Origin: Marinimicrobium alkaliphilum
GTDB lineage: Bacteria > Pseudomonadota > Gammaproteobacteria > Pseudomonadales > Cellvibrionaceae
Reading direction: 5' to 3'
Assembly: GCF_003259155.1 (NCBI RefSeq)
Contig: NZ_QGMQ01000003.1
Coordinates: 124,001 to 188,000, forward strand
DNA length: 64,000 bases
Each line of letters opens with the position of its first letter. Position 1 is the stretch's first letter. The position numbers were made by a program, and so were the translations under genes. This document shows, piece after piece, positions 1 through 9,102 of the stretch. The notes under the pieces were generated by a model, which saw only the letters and a program-made list of their open reading frames with translations, searched no databases and had not been told where the DNA came from.

Positions 1-1
1 C

Positions 2-511
2 CTGGACGTCGACGACAATGACGATGTTCAGGTCGACATGGGCGTGCCGCGTCTCGCGCCCGCCGACCTGCCGTTTACAGCCGACGCGCAAGCGGTGACC
101 TATCCGCTGACGGTCGATGACCAGACGCTGGACATTTCTGCCGTCTCCATGGGCAACCCTCATGCGGTGACGCTGGTCGACGATATCGAGCAGGCGCCGG
201 TTGAACAGCTGGGGCCGCTGGTGGAAAACCACCCGCGCTTCGCCAAGCGCGTCAACGCCGGTTTTATGCAAGTACTCTCGCGCTCGGAAGTGTGCGTGCG
301 GGTATACGAGCGCGGCGCGGGCGAGACCCTCGCCTGCGGCACCGGCGCCTGTGCGGCGGTGGTGGCGGGACGCTTGCGCGGTCTACTCGACCCGGCGGTG
401 ACGGTTCACCTGCCCGGCGGCGCACTGCGCATTCACTGGGAAGGGGAAGGTCAAACGGTTATCATGACCGGACCTGCCACCACTGTGTATCACGGACAAA
501 TCAAACTATAA
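2..511 (+). CDS. dapF: Diaminopimelate epimerase, C-terminal part (5' end outside window)
   Basis: Converts LL- to meso-diaminopimelate in the cytoplasm, for lysine and peptidoglycan synthesis. The reading frame is open from base 2 and reads [20 protein letters not shown], so the gene starts before the window; the ATG at 38 is internal. The second half-domain carries the family signature [14 protein letters not shown] with one of the two catalytic cysteines, near base 336. The other cysteine lies in the missing N-terminal half. The next gene starts one base after the stop codon, so dapF, the DUF484 gene and xerC form an operon, the usual gammaproteobacterial order. Identification is secure. 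Confidence 0.95.
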   Translation: MDVDDNDDVQVDMGVPRLAPADLPFTADAQAVTYPLTVDDQTLDISAVSMGNPHAVTLVDDIEQAPVEQLGPLVENHPRFAKRVNAGFMQVLSRSEVCVRVYERGAGETLACGTGACAAVVAGRLRGLLDPAVTVHLPGGALRIHWEGEGQTVIMTGPATTVYHGQIKL

Positions 512-512
512 A

Positions 513-1205
513 ATGACTGATAAAACTCGCCAGACAGCTTCTCTCAGCGCCCAGCAAGTGGCCGACTACCTGCAGGCGCATCCGGATTTTTTTGTTGAGC
601 ACGGCAACCTGCTCGGCGACCTGAACCTGCCCCACGATAGCGGCAAGGCGGTGTCGCTGATTGAACGGCAAGTTGCGGTACTGCGCGAGCGCAACATGGA
701 TATGCGCCACCGCCTGGGCAAACTGCTCGACAACGCCCGGGAGAACGATCGACTGTTCGACAAAACCAAGCGTCTGGTGCTGACGCTGATCGAAGGCCAG
801 GACATGGGCGACGTGGTCGATGCGCTTTACTTCGCCTTCGACAAGGAATTCGACATCCACTACACCAGCCTGGTGCTGTTTGGCTACGCCAACAAAATCC
901 CCAGCAGCCAGGCGCGAGTCGTCACCGTCAATGAAGCTCGGGACAACATCCCGGATCTGCTCAAAAGCAGCCGCGCCACCTGTGGCCGTCTGGGCGATAA
1001 AGAAAAGCAGTTTCTGTTCGGCAAGGACAGCGCCGAAGTCGGCTCCGTCGCCACTATTCCGCTGATGCACGGCACCGCCTTCGGCCTGCTCGCCATCGGC
1101 AACCGGGATCCGGATTACTACCGTTCCAGCATGGGCACCCTGTTTCTCGGCTACATTGCCGAAGTGCTCAACCGCCTGCTGCCCCGGCACCTGCCCCGGG
1201 GCTGA
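513..1205 (+). CDS. DUF484 family protein
   Basis: A 230-residue cytoplasmic protein of the DUF484 family, almost always found between dapF and xerC. The N-terminus (SAQQVADYLQAHPDFFVEHG) is the typical family opening. A predicted coiled coil follows at about residues 45-80 (SLIERQVAVLRERNMDMRHR), then a GAF-like domain to the end (GKDSAEVGSVATIPL..., GLLAIGNRDPDYY). The molecular role is not established; a GAF-like fold would fit a small-molecule or protein sensor. It starts one base after the dapF stop and ends 24 bases before xerC, so it is probably co-transcribed and translationally coupled. A long open frame on the opposite strand here is a shadow. Confidence 0.9.
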   Translation: MTDKTRQTASLSAQQVADYLQAHPDFFVEHGNLLGDLNLPHDSGKAVSLIERQVAVLRERNMDMRHRLGKLLDNARENDRLFDKTKRLVLTLIEGQDMGDVVDALYFAFDKEFDIHYTSLVLFGYANKIPSSQARVVTVNEARDNIPDLLKSSRATCGRLGDKEKQFLFGKDSAEVGSVATIPLMHGTAFGLLAIGNRDPDYYRSSMGTLFLGYIAEVLNRLLPRHLPRG

Positions 1206-1229
1206 TGGCCCGACGCCGGGAGGCTGCGT

Positions 1230-2165
1230 ATGCCCCACGAGACCAACGACACACTGCCGTTTCACACCGAAGTGGACGCCTTTCTGCATTACCTGCGCAC
1301 CCAAAAGCAGCTCTCACCGCACACCTGCAACAGCTATGGCCGTGACCTGGCGAGCTTTCAGAGCGGCTGCGCGCGCCTCGGCTTCGAGCATCTGGACGCG
1401 CTCCACCCCCAGGATATTCGCCAACTGTTGGCCGCCGAGTTCCGCCGCGGCCTGGCCAGTAAAAGCCTGCAGCGCTGGCTCTCGGCCCTGCGCAGCTTTT
1501 TTCGCTACGGTATTCGCAAAGGCTGGCTCAAACACAACCCCGCCGATGGCATTCGCGCGCCCAAGGCCACCAAAAAACTCCCCAAACTCCTGGACGTGGA
1601 CCAGGCTGGGCAGTTTATGGAACTGGGGGGCGACGGCTTTCTGGATTACCGGGATCGGGCGCTGCTGGAGTTGATGTATTCCTCAGGCCTGCGCCTGGCG
1701 GAAGCGGTGAGCTTGAACGTGGCCGACATCGACCTGCGCGAAGCCATGGTCAGTGTCACCGGTAAGGGAAGTAAAACCCGTATGCTGCCCATCGGGCGAC
1801 TGGCGGTGAAAGCACTCAAGGCCTGGTTGGGGCACCGGGAGACCTGCGTAAAAACCGGCGAGCATGCACTCTTTATCAGCCAGAAAGGCACCCGCCTGAG
1901 CCACCGCGCAGTACAGGCGCGGCTCCAGCGCCTGAGCCTGCGTCAGGGCATGGATACGCCCGTACACCCGCACATGCTGCGCCACTCTTTCGCCAGCCAC
2001 ATGCTCGAATCCAGCGGCGATCTGCGCCTGGTACAAGACCTGCTCGGGCACGCCAATATCGGCACCACTCAGATATACACCCACCTGGACTTTCAGCACC
2101 TGGCCAAGGTCTACGACAAGGCGCATCCCCGAGCCCAGCGCAAGCCAGACTCGGGCGAGGACTGA
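1230..2165 (+). CDS. xerC: Tyrosine recombinase XerC
   Basis: Site-specific recombinase that, with XerD, resolves chromosome dimers at dif during division. The 311-residue protein has an N-terminal SAM-like core-binding domain (about 10-100) and a C-terminal catalytic domain. Visible catalytic elements are the first arginine in SSGLRLAE, the beta-hairpin lysine in VTGKGSKTR, HMLRHSFASHML (H-x-x-R), LLGHANIGTTQIYTHL with the second His/Trp position as H, and the nucleophilic tyrosine in the same motif. Length matches the family (about 300). It is the last gene of the dapF-DUF484-xerC operon. XerC is preferred over XerD because of the neighbours. Confidence 0.95.
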   Translation: MPHETNDTLPFHTEVDAFLHYLRTQKQLSPHTCNSYGRDLASFQSGCARLGFEHLDALHPQDIRQLLAAEFRRGLASKSLQRWLSALRSFFRYGIRKGWLKHNPADGIRAPKATKKLPKLLDVDQAGQFMELGGDGFLDYRDRALLELMYSSGLRLAEAVSLNVADIDLREAMVSVTGKGSKTRMLPIGRLAVKALKAWLGHRETCVKTGEHALFISQKGTRLSHRAVQARLQRLSLRQGMDTPVHPHMLRHSFASHMLESSGDLRLVQDLLGHANIGTTQIYTHLDFQHLAKVYDKAHPRAQRKPDSGED

Positions 2166-2182
2166 GAGCCGGTCAACCCGGT

Positions 2183-2482
2183 CTAGAAAGCCCGACCGCC
2201 AAAATCCGAGGCGGGCTTCTTCGGGGGTACACTGCTGAATGCGGTGGGCAGCTCATTGATCTTGCCACCGCGCGCCAGGAACGCTTCGATCTGAGCGTTG
2301 AGCTCATCACGCATGCGCTGACGGGCCGCAATACTGAAGTCTTCCAATGGCTCTGAGCGGCGACTGGTGGGCTCATCGTCCACCTCGGTGTCGTCGTCGA
2401 GGGTCTCCTCTTCCAGAGTGTTTTCCTCAACACTCTCGTCCAGCAGTTCTTCGGGTTCTTCTATAATTTCACGCCGAGCCAT
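2183..2482 (-). CDS. sutA: SutA-like transcriptional regulator
   Basis: A 99-residue, very acidic small protein. Residues 1-45 are a disordered Glu/Asp tail (EEPEELLDESVEENTLEEET), followed by a helix (IAARQRMRDELNAQIEAFLA) and a conserved-looking tail RGGKINELP...PPKKPASDFGGRAF. This architecture resembles Pseudomonas SutA, an RNA-polymerase-binding protein that raises transcription of growth genes in slow-growing cells. It also sits near glnK/amtB and comM, as I recall for Pseudomonas. The ATG at 2482 is chosen because AGGTGG lies just upstream; an in-frame GTG at 2491 would overlap that ribosome site. The 3' end overlaps a GC-rich inverted repeat that could terminate xerC. The name rests on sequence memory and context only. 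Confidence 0.6.
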   Translation of the reverse strand: MARREIIEEPEELLDESVEENTLEEETLDDDTEVDDEPTSRRSEPLEDFSIAARQRMRDELNAQIEAFLARGGKINELPTAFSSVPPKKPASDFGGRAF

Positions 2483-2658
2483 AGTCACCACCTGTCAGTA
2501 GCGGAGTGGGGTTTTCGCCTTCTTTATATCGCAGTCAGATGTCAGCGTCATGAAAAAATTCAGCGATTTTTAGGCTTTTTTTTCCTTACCTGCGTACCTG
2601 TTCAAGCTTTTGGTTATGATGGCCAGAGCGGCCGTCCGGCGAGCGCTACCGAGCCATG

Positions 2659-2664
2659 TATAAT
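2659..2664 (+). promoter_or_regulatory. Candidate -10 element (TATAAT)
   Basis: A perfect TATAAT lies 34 bases before the ATG of the small membrane protein. No convincing -35 hexamer is visible at 16-18 bases upstream, so this is only a candidate. The rest of 2483-2697 is AT-rich intergenic sequence between divergent genes. Confidence 0.35.
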
Positions 2665-2697
2665 GGCGGTTTTCGACCCTGCAATACTGGATTTTTT

Positions 2698-3039
2698 ATG
2701 AATAGCAACCTCCTGCTGCGCCACTACCCCGAGTTGCACCATCTGCCCCCCGAGGCCCAACTGAGCGTGCTTGAGAAAGCCAAAGAAGACGCCTTTGGCC
2801 AGAGCCAGAAGCTGCGCATCTGGCGCAAGAACATGGTGACGCTCGCCATCATCTGCGCCATTTCCTTTGGCCTGGTGATGTGGGTCGGTCCAGCCCTGGG
2901 ACTGCCCGGTGTGGCCACGGCGGTGGTCATGATGGTCGTGGTGCTACCGGTGTTTATGATCGTTCAACAGCGGCGCTATATCGCCGACCTGCGACCGGCG
3001 GTGCAGGCGCGGCTGGCGGCGTACGAACAGGCGCAATAA
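2698..3039 (+). CDS. Small membrane protein of unknown function
   Basis: I do not recognise a family. The 113-residue protein has a soluble N-terminus with HYPELHHLPPEAQLSVLEKA, then two predicted membrane helices (about 47-66, VTLAIICAISFGLVMWVG, and 69-89, GVATAVVMMVVVLPVFMIV), and a short basic/hydrophilic tail. Both ends are therefore probably cytoplasmic. The ATG at 2698 is preferred over an in-frame ATG at 2656, which coincides with a -10-like sequence. A strong terminator follows immediately. It is transcribed alone, convergent with glnK. Confidence 0.7.
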   Translation: MNSNLLLRHYPELHHLPPEAQLSVLEKAKEDAFGQSQKLRIWRKNMVTLAIICAISFGLVMWVGPALGLPGVATAVVMMVVVLPVFMIVQQRRYIADLRPAVQARLAAYEQAQ

Positions 3040-3070
3040 AAAAGGCGCGCTGTTGCCAGCGCGCCTTTTT
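3039..3070. terminator. Bidirectional Rho-independent terminator
   Basis: A perfect 14-bp inverted repeat (AAAAAGGCGCGCTG / CAGCGCGCCTTTTT, loop TTGC) lies between two convergent genes, the small membrane protein and glnK. Both strands end in a T-tract, so it can serve both. Confidence 0.9.
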
Positions 3071-3102
3071 CGATCGGGCCCATCGGGGCCCAAGCAGAGG
3101 AC

Positions 3103-3474
<372 letters not shown>

Positions 3475-3554
3475 TCAGCTCTTGAGCTCACCGGGGCGGG
3501 CGGTTAGCGCGCCTTTGTGTCTAGCTTACACACAGCCCCGGTGAAATTCATCTG

Positions 3555-4814
3555 TTACTTGTTGACGAACTCTGGGTAGGCTTCCATACCGCACTCGCTC
3601 AGGTCAACACCTTCGTACTCTTCCTCTTCGCTCACACGGATACCGATAGTGGCTTTGAGGATAGCCCAGACAATCAGGCTAGTCACGAAGACCCAGACAA
3701 AGATAGTCAACGCACCGATGATTTGCCCACCGAAGGACGCATCGCCAGTGACCGGCACAGCCAGCAGACCAAACAGACCGACAACACCGTGAACAGAGAT
3801 GGCACCGACGGGATCATCGATTTTCAGCTTGTCCAGACCGACGATAGAGAACACAACGATCACGCCACCGATAGCACCGATGATGGTGGCACCCAAGGCG
3901 CTCGGGGTGTCCGGGCCAGCAGTAATGGCAACCAGACCGGCGAGGGCGCCGTTCAGGGCCATGGTCAAGTCAGCTTTACCGAACAACAGGCGGCTGACAA
4001 TCAACGCAGCGACCAGGCCGCCAGCAGCAGATGCGTTGGTGTTCAGGAACACCATAGCCACTTCGTTGGCAACGGAGATATCGCCCAGTTTAAGAACCGA
4101 ACCACCGTTGAAACCGAACCAGCCCATCCACAGGATGAACATACCCAGGGTCGCCAGGGGCAGGTTAGCACCGGGAATGGCATTGATTTCGCCGTTCGGG
4201 CCGTATTTGCCTTTACGTGCACCCAGCAGCAGAACACCCGCCAGAGCCGCAGCAGCACCGGCCATGTGCACAATACCGGAGCCGGCAAAGTCACTGAAAC
4301 CCAAGTCTCCCAGAGTGTACAGACCAAAGACCGAAGCGTCGCCCCAGGTCCAGCTACCTTGCGTCGGGTAGATGACACCGGTCATAACCACAGCAAACGC
4401 CAGGAAGGCCCACAGCTTCATACGCTCAGCGACCGCACCAGACACGATGGACATGGCGGTAGCCACGAACACCACCTGGAAGAAGAAGTCAGAGGCCGGC
4501 GCGTAGATAGAGTCGCCCTCGAAATCGCCACGGTCAGCGTACTCGCCCAGTGTCGCCGCAACGTCAACTTCGCCGATGCCGGACAGGAAGGGGGCACCGC
4601 CGTACATGATCGCGTAACCGCAAACCAGATACATGATGCACGAGATCGCGTAGAGCGATACGTTTTTGGTGAGAATTTCGGTTGTGTTTTTAGCCCTTAC
4701 CAGGCCTGACTCCAGCATAGAAAAGCCGGCAGCCATCCACATAACCAGCGCACCGCACACCAGGAAGTAAAACGTATCCATGGCGTACTGTAGGTGAAAA
4801 AGATTTTCTTCCAT
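3555..4814 (-). CDS. amtB: Ammonium transporter
   Basis: Inner-membrane ammonium channel of the Amt/Rh family; 419 residues, with the many hydrophobic segments expected for 11 helices. The N-terminus enters the membrane directly (TFYFLVCGALVMWMAAGFSM LESGL region) without an obvious cleavable signal. Family hallmarks include DFAGSGIVHMAGAAAALAG with the first pore histidine and ISVHGVVGLFG with the second. The C-terminal tail (SEEEEYEGVDLSECGMEAYP) has the conserved GlnK-interacting form. A candidate sigma-54 promoter lies about 95 bases upstream, consistent with nitrogen control. A 328-codon open frame on the plus strand across this gene is a shadow. Confidence 0.95.
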   Translation of the reverse strand: MEENLFHLQYAMDTFYFLVCGALVMWMAAGFSMLESGLVRAKNTTEILTKNVSLYAISCIMYLVCGYAIMYGGAPFLSGIGEVDVAATLGEYADRGDFEGDSIYAPASDFFFQVVFVATAMSIVSGAVAERMKLWAFLAFAVVMTGVIYPTQGSWTWGDASVFGLYTLGDLGFSDFAGSGIVHMAGAAAALAGVLLLGARKGKYGPNGEINAIPGANLPLATLGMFILWMGWFGFNGGSVLKLGDISVANEVAMVFLNTNASAAGGLVAALIVSRLLFGKADLTMALNGALAGLVAITAGPDTPSALGATIIGAIGGVIVVFSIVGLDKLKIDDPVGAISVHGVVGLFGLLAVPVTGDASFGGQIIGALTIFVWVFVTSLIVWAILKATIGIRVSEEEEYEGVDLSECGMEAYPEFVNK

Positions 4815-4908
4815 TATTGATTCCCCGTCGATGTTTACGTGTTGATGCTCGGCTTTGGCACAGGTCTTTTCGGGAGCAAGGCCTGGCCGAACGTGTTCAT
4901 CGTGGGGG

Positions 4909-4927
4909 ATTGCACAGAGTAGGCCAA
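4909..4927 (-). promoter_or_regulatory. Candidate sigma-54 promoter of amtB-glnK
   Basis: Read leftward the sequence is TTGGCCTACTCTGTGCAAT. It keeps the invariant GG and GC with exactly ten bases between them, and it matches the consensus TGGCAC-N5-TTGCA at most positions. Transcription would start near 4900, about 85 bases before the amtB ATG. Nitrogen-regulated amtB genes commonly use NtrC and sigma-54; I did not find a clear NtrC-binding site by eye. Confidence 0.5.
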
Positions 4928-5115
4928 GTCACTAATAATGTTTAATTTCAATGGGTTAGCTTTAAAAGCGGGGTGAACCCCAGGAAATTCGGGGCACCAA
5001 TAGCGGGCTCGCGCCCCAAAATCGAACACACCCAAAAGGCATCCGCACCATTTTGGTGCCGAATGGCACGCAAATCGCGCTTCTTGCCTCTGTCTCACTG
5101 TCCTGGGCTCGGCTT

Positions 5116-5124
5116 TGCTACAAT
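5116..5124 (+). promoter_or_regulatory. Extended -10 promoter of ubiK
   Basis: TGCTACAAT is an extended -10 element (TG-n-TACAAT) 41 bases before the ubiK ATG, with no clear -35. A nearly identical block (GGCT[TC]TGCTACAAT) precedes rep at 6991-7005. Confidence 0.5.
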
Positions 5125-5165
5125 AGCGAGCACATCCACGCGCACTCTTTGAGCGGACCGACGCC

Positions 5166-5420
5166 ATGAATGACTTTGCCCAACGCTTTTTTCAGGACCT
5201 GAAAGCCCAACTCCCCCAAGCCGCACAACTGCTGCCCAAGAAAGAACTCCAGGCCGCCCTGCAGTCGAGCCTGAATCGTCTCGATCTGGTGACCCGGGAA
5301 GAGTTTGATGCCCAGTCCGCCGTGCTCCAGCGCACCCGCCAACGGCTCGAGGCGCTTGAGGTGGAGCTGGCGCAACTGCAAGCCCAGCTGGACCGACCCG
5401 CGCCCGAAAACGACAAATAG
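5166..5420 (+). CDS. ubiK: Ubiquinone biosynthesis accessory factor UbiK (BMFP family)
   Basis: An 84-residue protein of the YqiC/BMFP family. UbiK binds UbiJ and helps the soluble ubiquinone-biosynthesis complex under oxygen. The N-terminal amphipathic helix (NDFAQRFFQDLKAQLPQAAQ) and the C-terminal coiled coil (DLVTREEFDAQSAVLQRTRQ, then RLEALEVELAQLQAQLD) follow the family pattern, including the characteristic LVTREEFD. Length is typical (80-100). A single-gene unit upstream of comM, with a gap of 60 bases. In Pseudomonas an orthologue sits at the same place beside comM and glnK/amtB. Confidence 0.88.
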   Translation: MNDFAQRFFQDLKAQLPQAAQLLPKKELQAALQSSLNRLDLVTREEFDAQSAVLQRTRQRLEALEVELAQLQAQLDRPAPENDK

Positions 5421-5480
5421 GTCACAGCGCAGGCGAGCGCTTTGCCCTAGACTGGGCCTTTTACTGACCAAGGATGGACT

Positions 5481-6980
5481 ATGTCACTCGCTATTGTTTA
5501 CTCACGTGCCAAACTCGGCGTCGAAGCCCCCCTGGTCACCGTCGAGGTGCACCTCTCCAACGGCCTCCCCGGCCTCTCTATTGTCGGACTGCCGGAAACA
5601 GCCGTGAAAGAGAGCAAGGATCGGGTACGCAGCGCCATCCTCAACAGCCACCTGGAATTCCCCGCCCGGCGCATCACCGTCAACCTGGCCCCCGCGGATT
5701 TGCCCAAAGAGGGCGGCCGTTTTGATCTGCCCATCGCCATTGGCATTCTGGCCGCGTCGGAACAATTACCCATGGAGGCACTCACCCGGCACGAGTTTCT
5801 GGGTGAGCTGGCCCTGTCCGGGGATCTGCGTCAGGTGGGCGGGTCCCTGCCGGCGGCGCTGGCCGCCGGCGATGCCAAACGTGCACTGATAGTGAGCGCC
5901 CACAATGCCGCCGAAGCGGCCTTGAGCACCATTACGCAGGTCCATGGCGCGGACAACCTATTAACAGTGTGCGCTCACTTACACGGGCGCGAGGCGCTCC
6001 CCAAAGCCGAGCCCGAGCCCCCTATCAGCGAGCGGGTGATTCAGGATATCCGCGACGTCAAAGGCCAAACCCAGGCCAAGCGCGCCCTGGAAGTGGCGGC
6101 CAGCGGCGGCCACAACCTCCTGTTCTTCGGCCCGCCGGGCACCGGTAAAACCATGCTCGCCAGCCGCTTGCCCGGTATTCTCCCAACCCTGCAGGAGCGC
6201 GAGATGCTGGAAGTGGCAGCGGTGTATTCGGTCGCCTCGGGCAGCCAGAGGGCCATCAGCCACGAACGGCCCTTTCGCGCGCCCCACCACACCAGCTCAG
6301 CGATCTCGCTGGTAGGCGGCGGCGCCCACCCCAAGCCCGGAGAAATCTCCCTGGCCCACAGCGGCGTCCTGTTCCTGGATGAGTTGCCGGAATTTTCCCG
6401 GCACGTGTTGGAGGTGCTGCGCGAACCGCTGGAAAGCGGCGAAGTGCGGATATCCCGGGCCAAGGCCCAAACCACCTACCCGGCGCGCTTCCAGTTGATC
6501 GCGGCCATGAATCCCTGCCCTTGCGGCTACCACGGCAACGATGACAACCGCTGCCGCTGTACCCCGGATCAGATCCGCCGTTACAAGGATAAAATCTCCG
6601 GGCCACTGCTGGATCGCATTGACATGCACGTGCCCGTGCGCCTGCTCAAGCGCGAGGAGCTCCAGAGCCCGGCCAGCGGCGACAGCAGCACCCAGATCCG
6701 GGATCGGGTCGAGGCCGCCCGCGCGCGCCAGATTGCGCGCCAGGGCAAGTGCAACCACCAGCTGACACCGCCAGAGCTGGACACCGTCTGCCCGCTCACG
6801 CCTGCGCAACACCAACTGCTTGACGGCGCCATCGACAAGCTCGGGCTCTCGACCCGCGCCTACCACCGGGTACTCAAAGTGGCGCGCACGCTGGCGGACA
6901 TGCAGGGTGAGGAAGCACTTACAAACGGGCATATCACCGAGGCGCTGAGTTATCGCAATCTGGACCGCCAGAAACACTGA
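5481..6980 (+). CDS. comM: YifB/ComM family AAA+ helicase
   Basis: Hexameric AAA+ helicase that promotes branch migration during natural transformation (ComM), once annotated as a magnesium-chelatase-like protein. At 499 residues it has the usual length. An N-terminal Lon-protease-like ChlI domain (1-170) is followed by Walker A GPPGTGKT (about 217-224), Walker B GVLFLDELPEF, and the family-specific cysteine-rich insertion NPCPCGYHG...CRCTP. The arginine finger region SGPLLDRIDMHVPV follows, and a C-terminal helical domain with STRAYHRVLKVARTLADM ends the protein. All motifs are intact, so the host may be naturally transformable, which is relevant to the mosaic glycan locus. Confidence 0.95.
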   Translation: MSLAIVYSRAKLGVEAPLVTVEVHLSNGLPGLSIVGLPETAVKESKDRVRSAILNSHLEFPARRITVNLAPADLPKEGGRFDLPIAIGILAASEQLPMEALTRHEFLGELALSGDLRQVGGSLPAALAAGDAKRALIVSAHNAAEAALSTITQVHGADNLLTVCAHLHGREALPKAEPEPPISERVIQDIRDVKGQTQAKRALEVAASGGHNLLFFGPPGTGKTMLASRLPGILPTLQEREMLEVAAVYSVASGSQRAISHERPFRAPHHTSSAISLVGGGAHPKPGEISLAHSGVLFLDELPEFSRHVLEVLREPLESGEVRISRAKAQTTYPARFQLIAAMNPCPCGYHGNDDNRCRCTPDQIRRYKDKISGPLLDRIDMHVPVRLLKREELQSPASGDSSTQIRDRVEAARARQIARQGKCNHQLTPPELDTVCPLTPAQHQLLDGAIDKLGLSTRAYHRVLKVARTLADMQGEEALTNGHITEALSYRNLDRQKH

Positions 6981-6996
6981 AGCGGGTCCCCGGCTC

Positions 6997-7005
6997 TGCT
7001 ACAAT
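6997..7005 (+). promoter_or_regulatory. Extended -10 promoter of rep
   Basis: TGCTACAAT (extended -10) lies just after comM. It overlaps the upstream in-frame ATG at 7004, which argues that the rep start is the later GTG at 7058. Confidence 0.5.
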
Positions 7006-7057
7006 GCGCGGCTGTCCAGTCACTGTGCAAATCGGCCGCCCGGCCAACCGAGGTAGT

Positions 7058-9076
7058 GTGAACCAACTCAACCCCCGCCAAAAAGAAGCTGTCCACTATA
7101 TCGACGGCCCCTGTCTGGTACTGGCGGGCGCCGGCAGCGGCAAGACCAGCGTGATCACCCGCAAAATCGCCTACCTGATTCAGCAGTGCGAACTGCCCGC
7201 CCGGCATATCGCGGCCCTGACCTTTACCAACAAGGCCGCCCGGGAGATGAAGGAGCGGGTCGCAAGCCTGGTGCGCGGCCCCGCCGCCAAGGGCCTGACC
7301 GTCTCCACCTTCCACAACCTGGGCCTGAACATTATCCGTCGGGAGTACAAAGCCCTGGGCTACAAGCCCGGGTTTTCGATTTTTGATGCAGAGGACGCCC
7401 GCTCGCTGCTCAAGGAGCTGATGCTCAAAGACGGGGAGATGGACAGCGACCTGCTCAACCGGGTACAGCACCAGGTTTCCAACTGGAAGAACGATCTGAC
7501 CACGCCCGAGCAGGCGATTGCCATGGCCCAGAGCCCCGGCGAGCAGACCATCGGCATGATCTACCAGCGCTACAACCAGGCCCTGCGGGCCTACAACGCG
7601 GTCGACTTCGACGATCTGATTCTGGTACCGGTGGAGCTGTTTCAGAGCCAGCCGGAGGTCCTGCAACGCTGGCAACGCAAAATCCGCTACCTGCTGGTGG
7701 ACGAATACCAGGACACCAACTCCAGCCAGTATTTGCTGGTGCAACTGTTGATCGGCAACCGGGGGGCGCTCACCGTGGTAGGGGACGACGACCAGTCCAT
7801 CTACGCCTGGCGCGGCGCCCGGCCGGAGAACATGTCCCTGCTCAAGCAGGATTTCCCGCAACTGCGGGTCATCAAGCTGGAGCAGAACTACCGCTCCACC
7901 AGCCGGATTCTACGGGTGGCCAACCACCTGATCGCCCACAATCCGCACGACTTTGAGAAGGCCCTGTGGAGTGAGATGGGCCTGGGCGATCCCATCCGGG
8001 TGGTGCGCTGCGTCAATGAAGACGCCGAAGCCGAGCGGGTCGCCACCGAGATCCTCACCGACCGACTGCGTCTGCAGCGCAAGTTCCGGGACTACGCCGT
8101 GCTCTATCGGGGCAACCATCAGGCCCGGCTGCTGGAGATCAAGCTTCAGCACCACCAGATTCCCTACAAGATCAGTGGCGGCTCCTCCTTCTTCAGCAAG
8201 ACCGAGATTAAAGATGCCATGGCCTACCTGCGCCTGGTGGTCAATCCGGACGACGATAATGCCTTTTTACGGGTGATCAATACCCCCCGGCGTCAGATCG
8301 GCACCAGCACCCTGGAAGCGCTGGGCCACTACGCCACCGAACGGCATATCAGCTTATACGCGGCTGTGGATGAGGTGGGCTTTCAGGGCCGGGTGGCGGA
8401 CAAGGCCCACGAACGTCTGCAACGCTTTGTCCACTGGCTGGGCAAAGTCAGCGACAACTGCCGGGGCGACGCGCCCGTGCATGCGATCCGCGAAATGCTG
8501 GAAGACATGGATTACGAGGGCTGGCTGCACCAGAACGCCAGCACCCCCAAGGCCGCCGAACGGCGCTGGGAGAACGTCAATTACCTGGTGGAGGCGCTTC
8601 AGAAGACCCTTGAGCGCAATGAGGACGACAACCAGGAAGGGGATGTACGCATTGAAGACGCCATCGCCAAACTGGTGCTGCGCGACCTGCTCGAGCGCCA
8701 GGAGGAAGAGGATCTGAGCGATCAGGTGCAACTGATGACCCTGCACGCCTCCAAGGGCCTGGAGTTTCCCCATGTGTATATGGTGGGCATGGAGGAGGAT
8801 CTACTGCCGCACCGCAACAGCATTGAAGACGGCAACATCGAAGAGGAACGGCGCCTGACCTACGTGGGTATCACCCGCGCCCAGCGCACCCTCACCATGA
8901 CCCTGGCCGGCAAGCGCAAGCAGTTTGGAGATATCAGCGAGACCACCCCGAGCCGGTTTTTGGAGGAGTTGCCGCAAGAGGATGTGGAGTACGAGGGGTA
9001 TGGGGAGCATAACCCCGAGAAGAACAAGGCGAAGGGGGAGGAGACCCTCAACAGTTTGTTGAATATGTTTGATTGA
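7058..9076 (+). CDS. rep: ATP-dependent DNA helicase Rep (UvrD/PcrA superfamily 1)
   Basis: 3'-5' helicase that clears proteins ahead of replication forks. From GTG 7058 it is 672 residues, essentially the length of E. coli Rep (673), and it begins NQLNPRQKEAV like that protein. Motifs seen: Walker A AGAGSGKT (about 23-30), Ia FTNKAAREM, II LLVDEYQDTN, III VVGDDDQSIYAWRGA, IV LEQNYRS, V LMTLHASKGLEFPHV, VI EERRLTYVGITRAQ. The C-terminal tail ends in LNSLLNMFD. The upstream ATG at 7004 would add 18 unusual residues and overlaps the promoter. Rep is preferred to UvrD because of length and start. Confidence 0.93.
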   Translation: MNQLNPRQKEAVHYIDGPCLVLAGAGSGKTSVITRKIAYLIQQCELPARHIAALTFTNKAAREMKERVASLVRGPAAKGLTVSTFHNLGLNIIRREYKALGYKPGFSIFDAEDARSLLKELMLKDGEMDSDLLNRVQHQVSNWKNDLTTPEQAIAMAQSPGEQTIGMIYQRYNQALRAYNAVDFDDLILVPVELFQSQPEVLQRWQRKIRYLLVDEYQDTNSSQYLLVQLLIGNRGALTVVGDDDQSIYAWRGARPENMSLLKQDFPQLRVIKLEQNYRSTSRILRVANHLIAHNPHDFEKALWSEMGLGDPIRVVRCVNEDAEAERVATEILTDRLRLQRKFRDYAVLYRGNHQARLLEIKLQHHQIPYKISGGSSFFSKTEIKDAMAYLRLVVNPDDDNAFLRVINTPRRQIGTSTLEALGHYATERHISLYAAVDEVGFQGRVADKAHERLQRFVHWLGKVSDNCRGDAPVHAIREMLEDMDYEGWLHQNASTPKAAERRWENVNYLVEALQKTLERNEDDNQEGDVRIEDAIAKLVLRDLLERQEEEDLSDQVQLMTLHASKGLEFPHVYMVGMEEDLLPHRNSIEDGNIEEERRLTYVGITRAQRTLTMTLAGKRKQFGDISETTPSRFLEELPQEDVEYEGYGEHNPEKNKAKGEETLNSLLNMFD

Positions 9077-9102
9077 TATTGGCGGGGTTTGGGTGCCTCA
9101 GG

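Larger units (their letters stand above)
4815..5165. other. Divergent intergenic region amtB / ubiK
   Basis: This 351-base gap between divergent genes contains no credible gene. It holds the candidate sigma-54 site for amtB (4909-4927), the extended -10 for ubiK (5116-5124), and a short hairpin GGTGCCgaatGGCAC near 5055-5069 of unknown role. Confidence 0.7.

Noticed and set aside
3723-4709. 328-codon plus-strand frame opposite amtB
   Set aside because: Amino-acid composition is unnatural (many Gln, His, Arg, Thr), and amtB on the other strand is certain.
4857-4872. TGGCACAGGTCTTTTC near the amtB start
   Set aside because: It matches only the -24 element, lacks the -12 GC and points away from amtB.
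5064-5079. Sigma-54-like sequence TGGCACGCAAATCGCG upstream of ubiK
   Set aside because: It has GG-N10-GC, but the -12 element is poor (TCGCG) and an extended -10 lies closer to the gene. There is no reason for sigma-54 control of ubiK. Probably chance.
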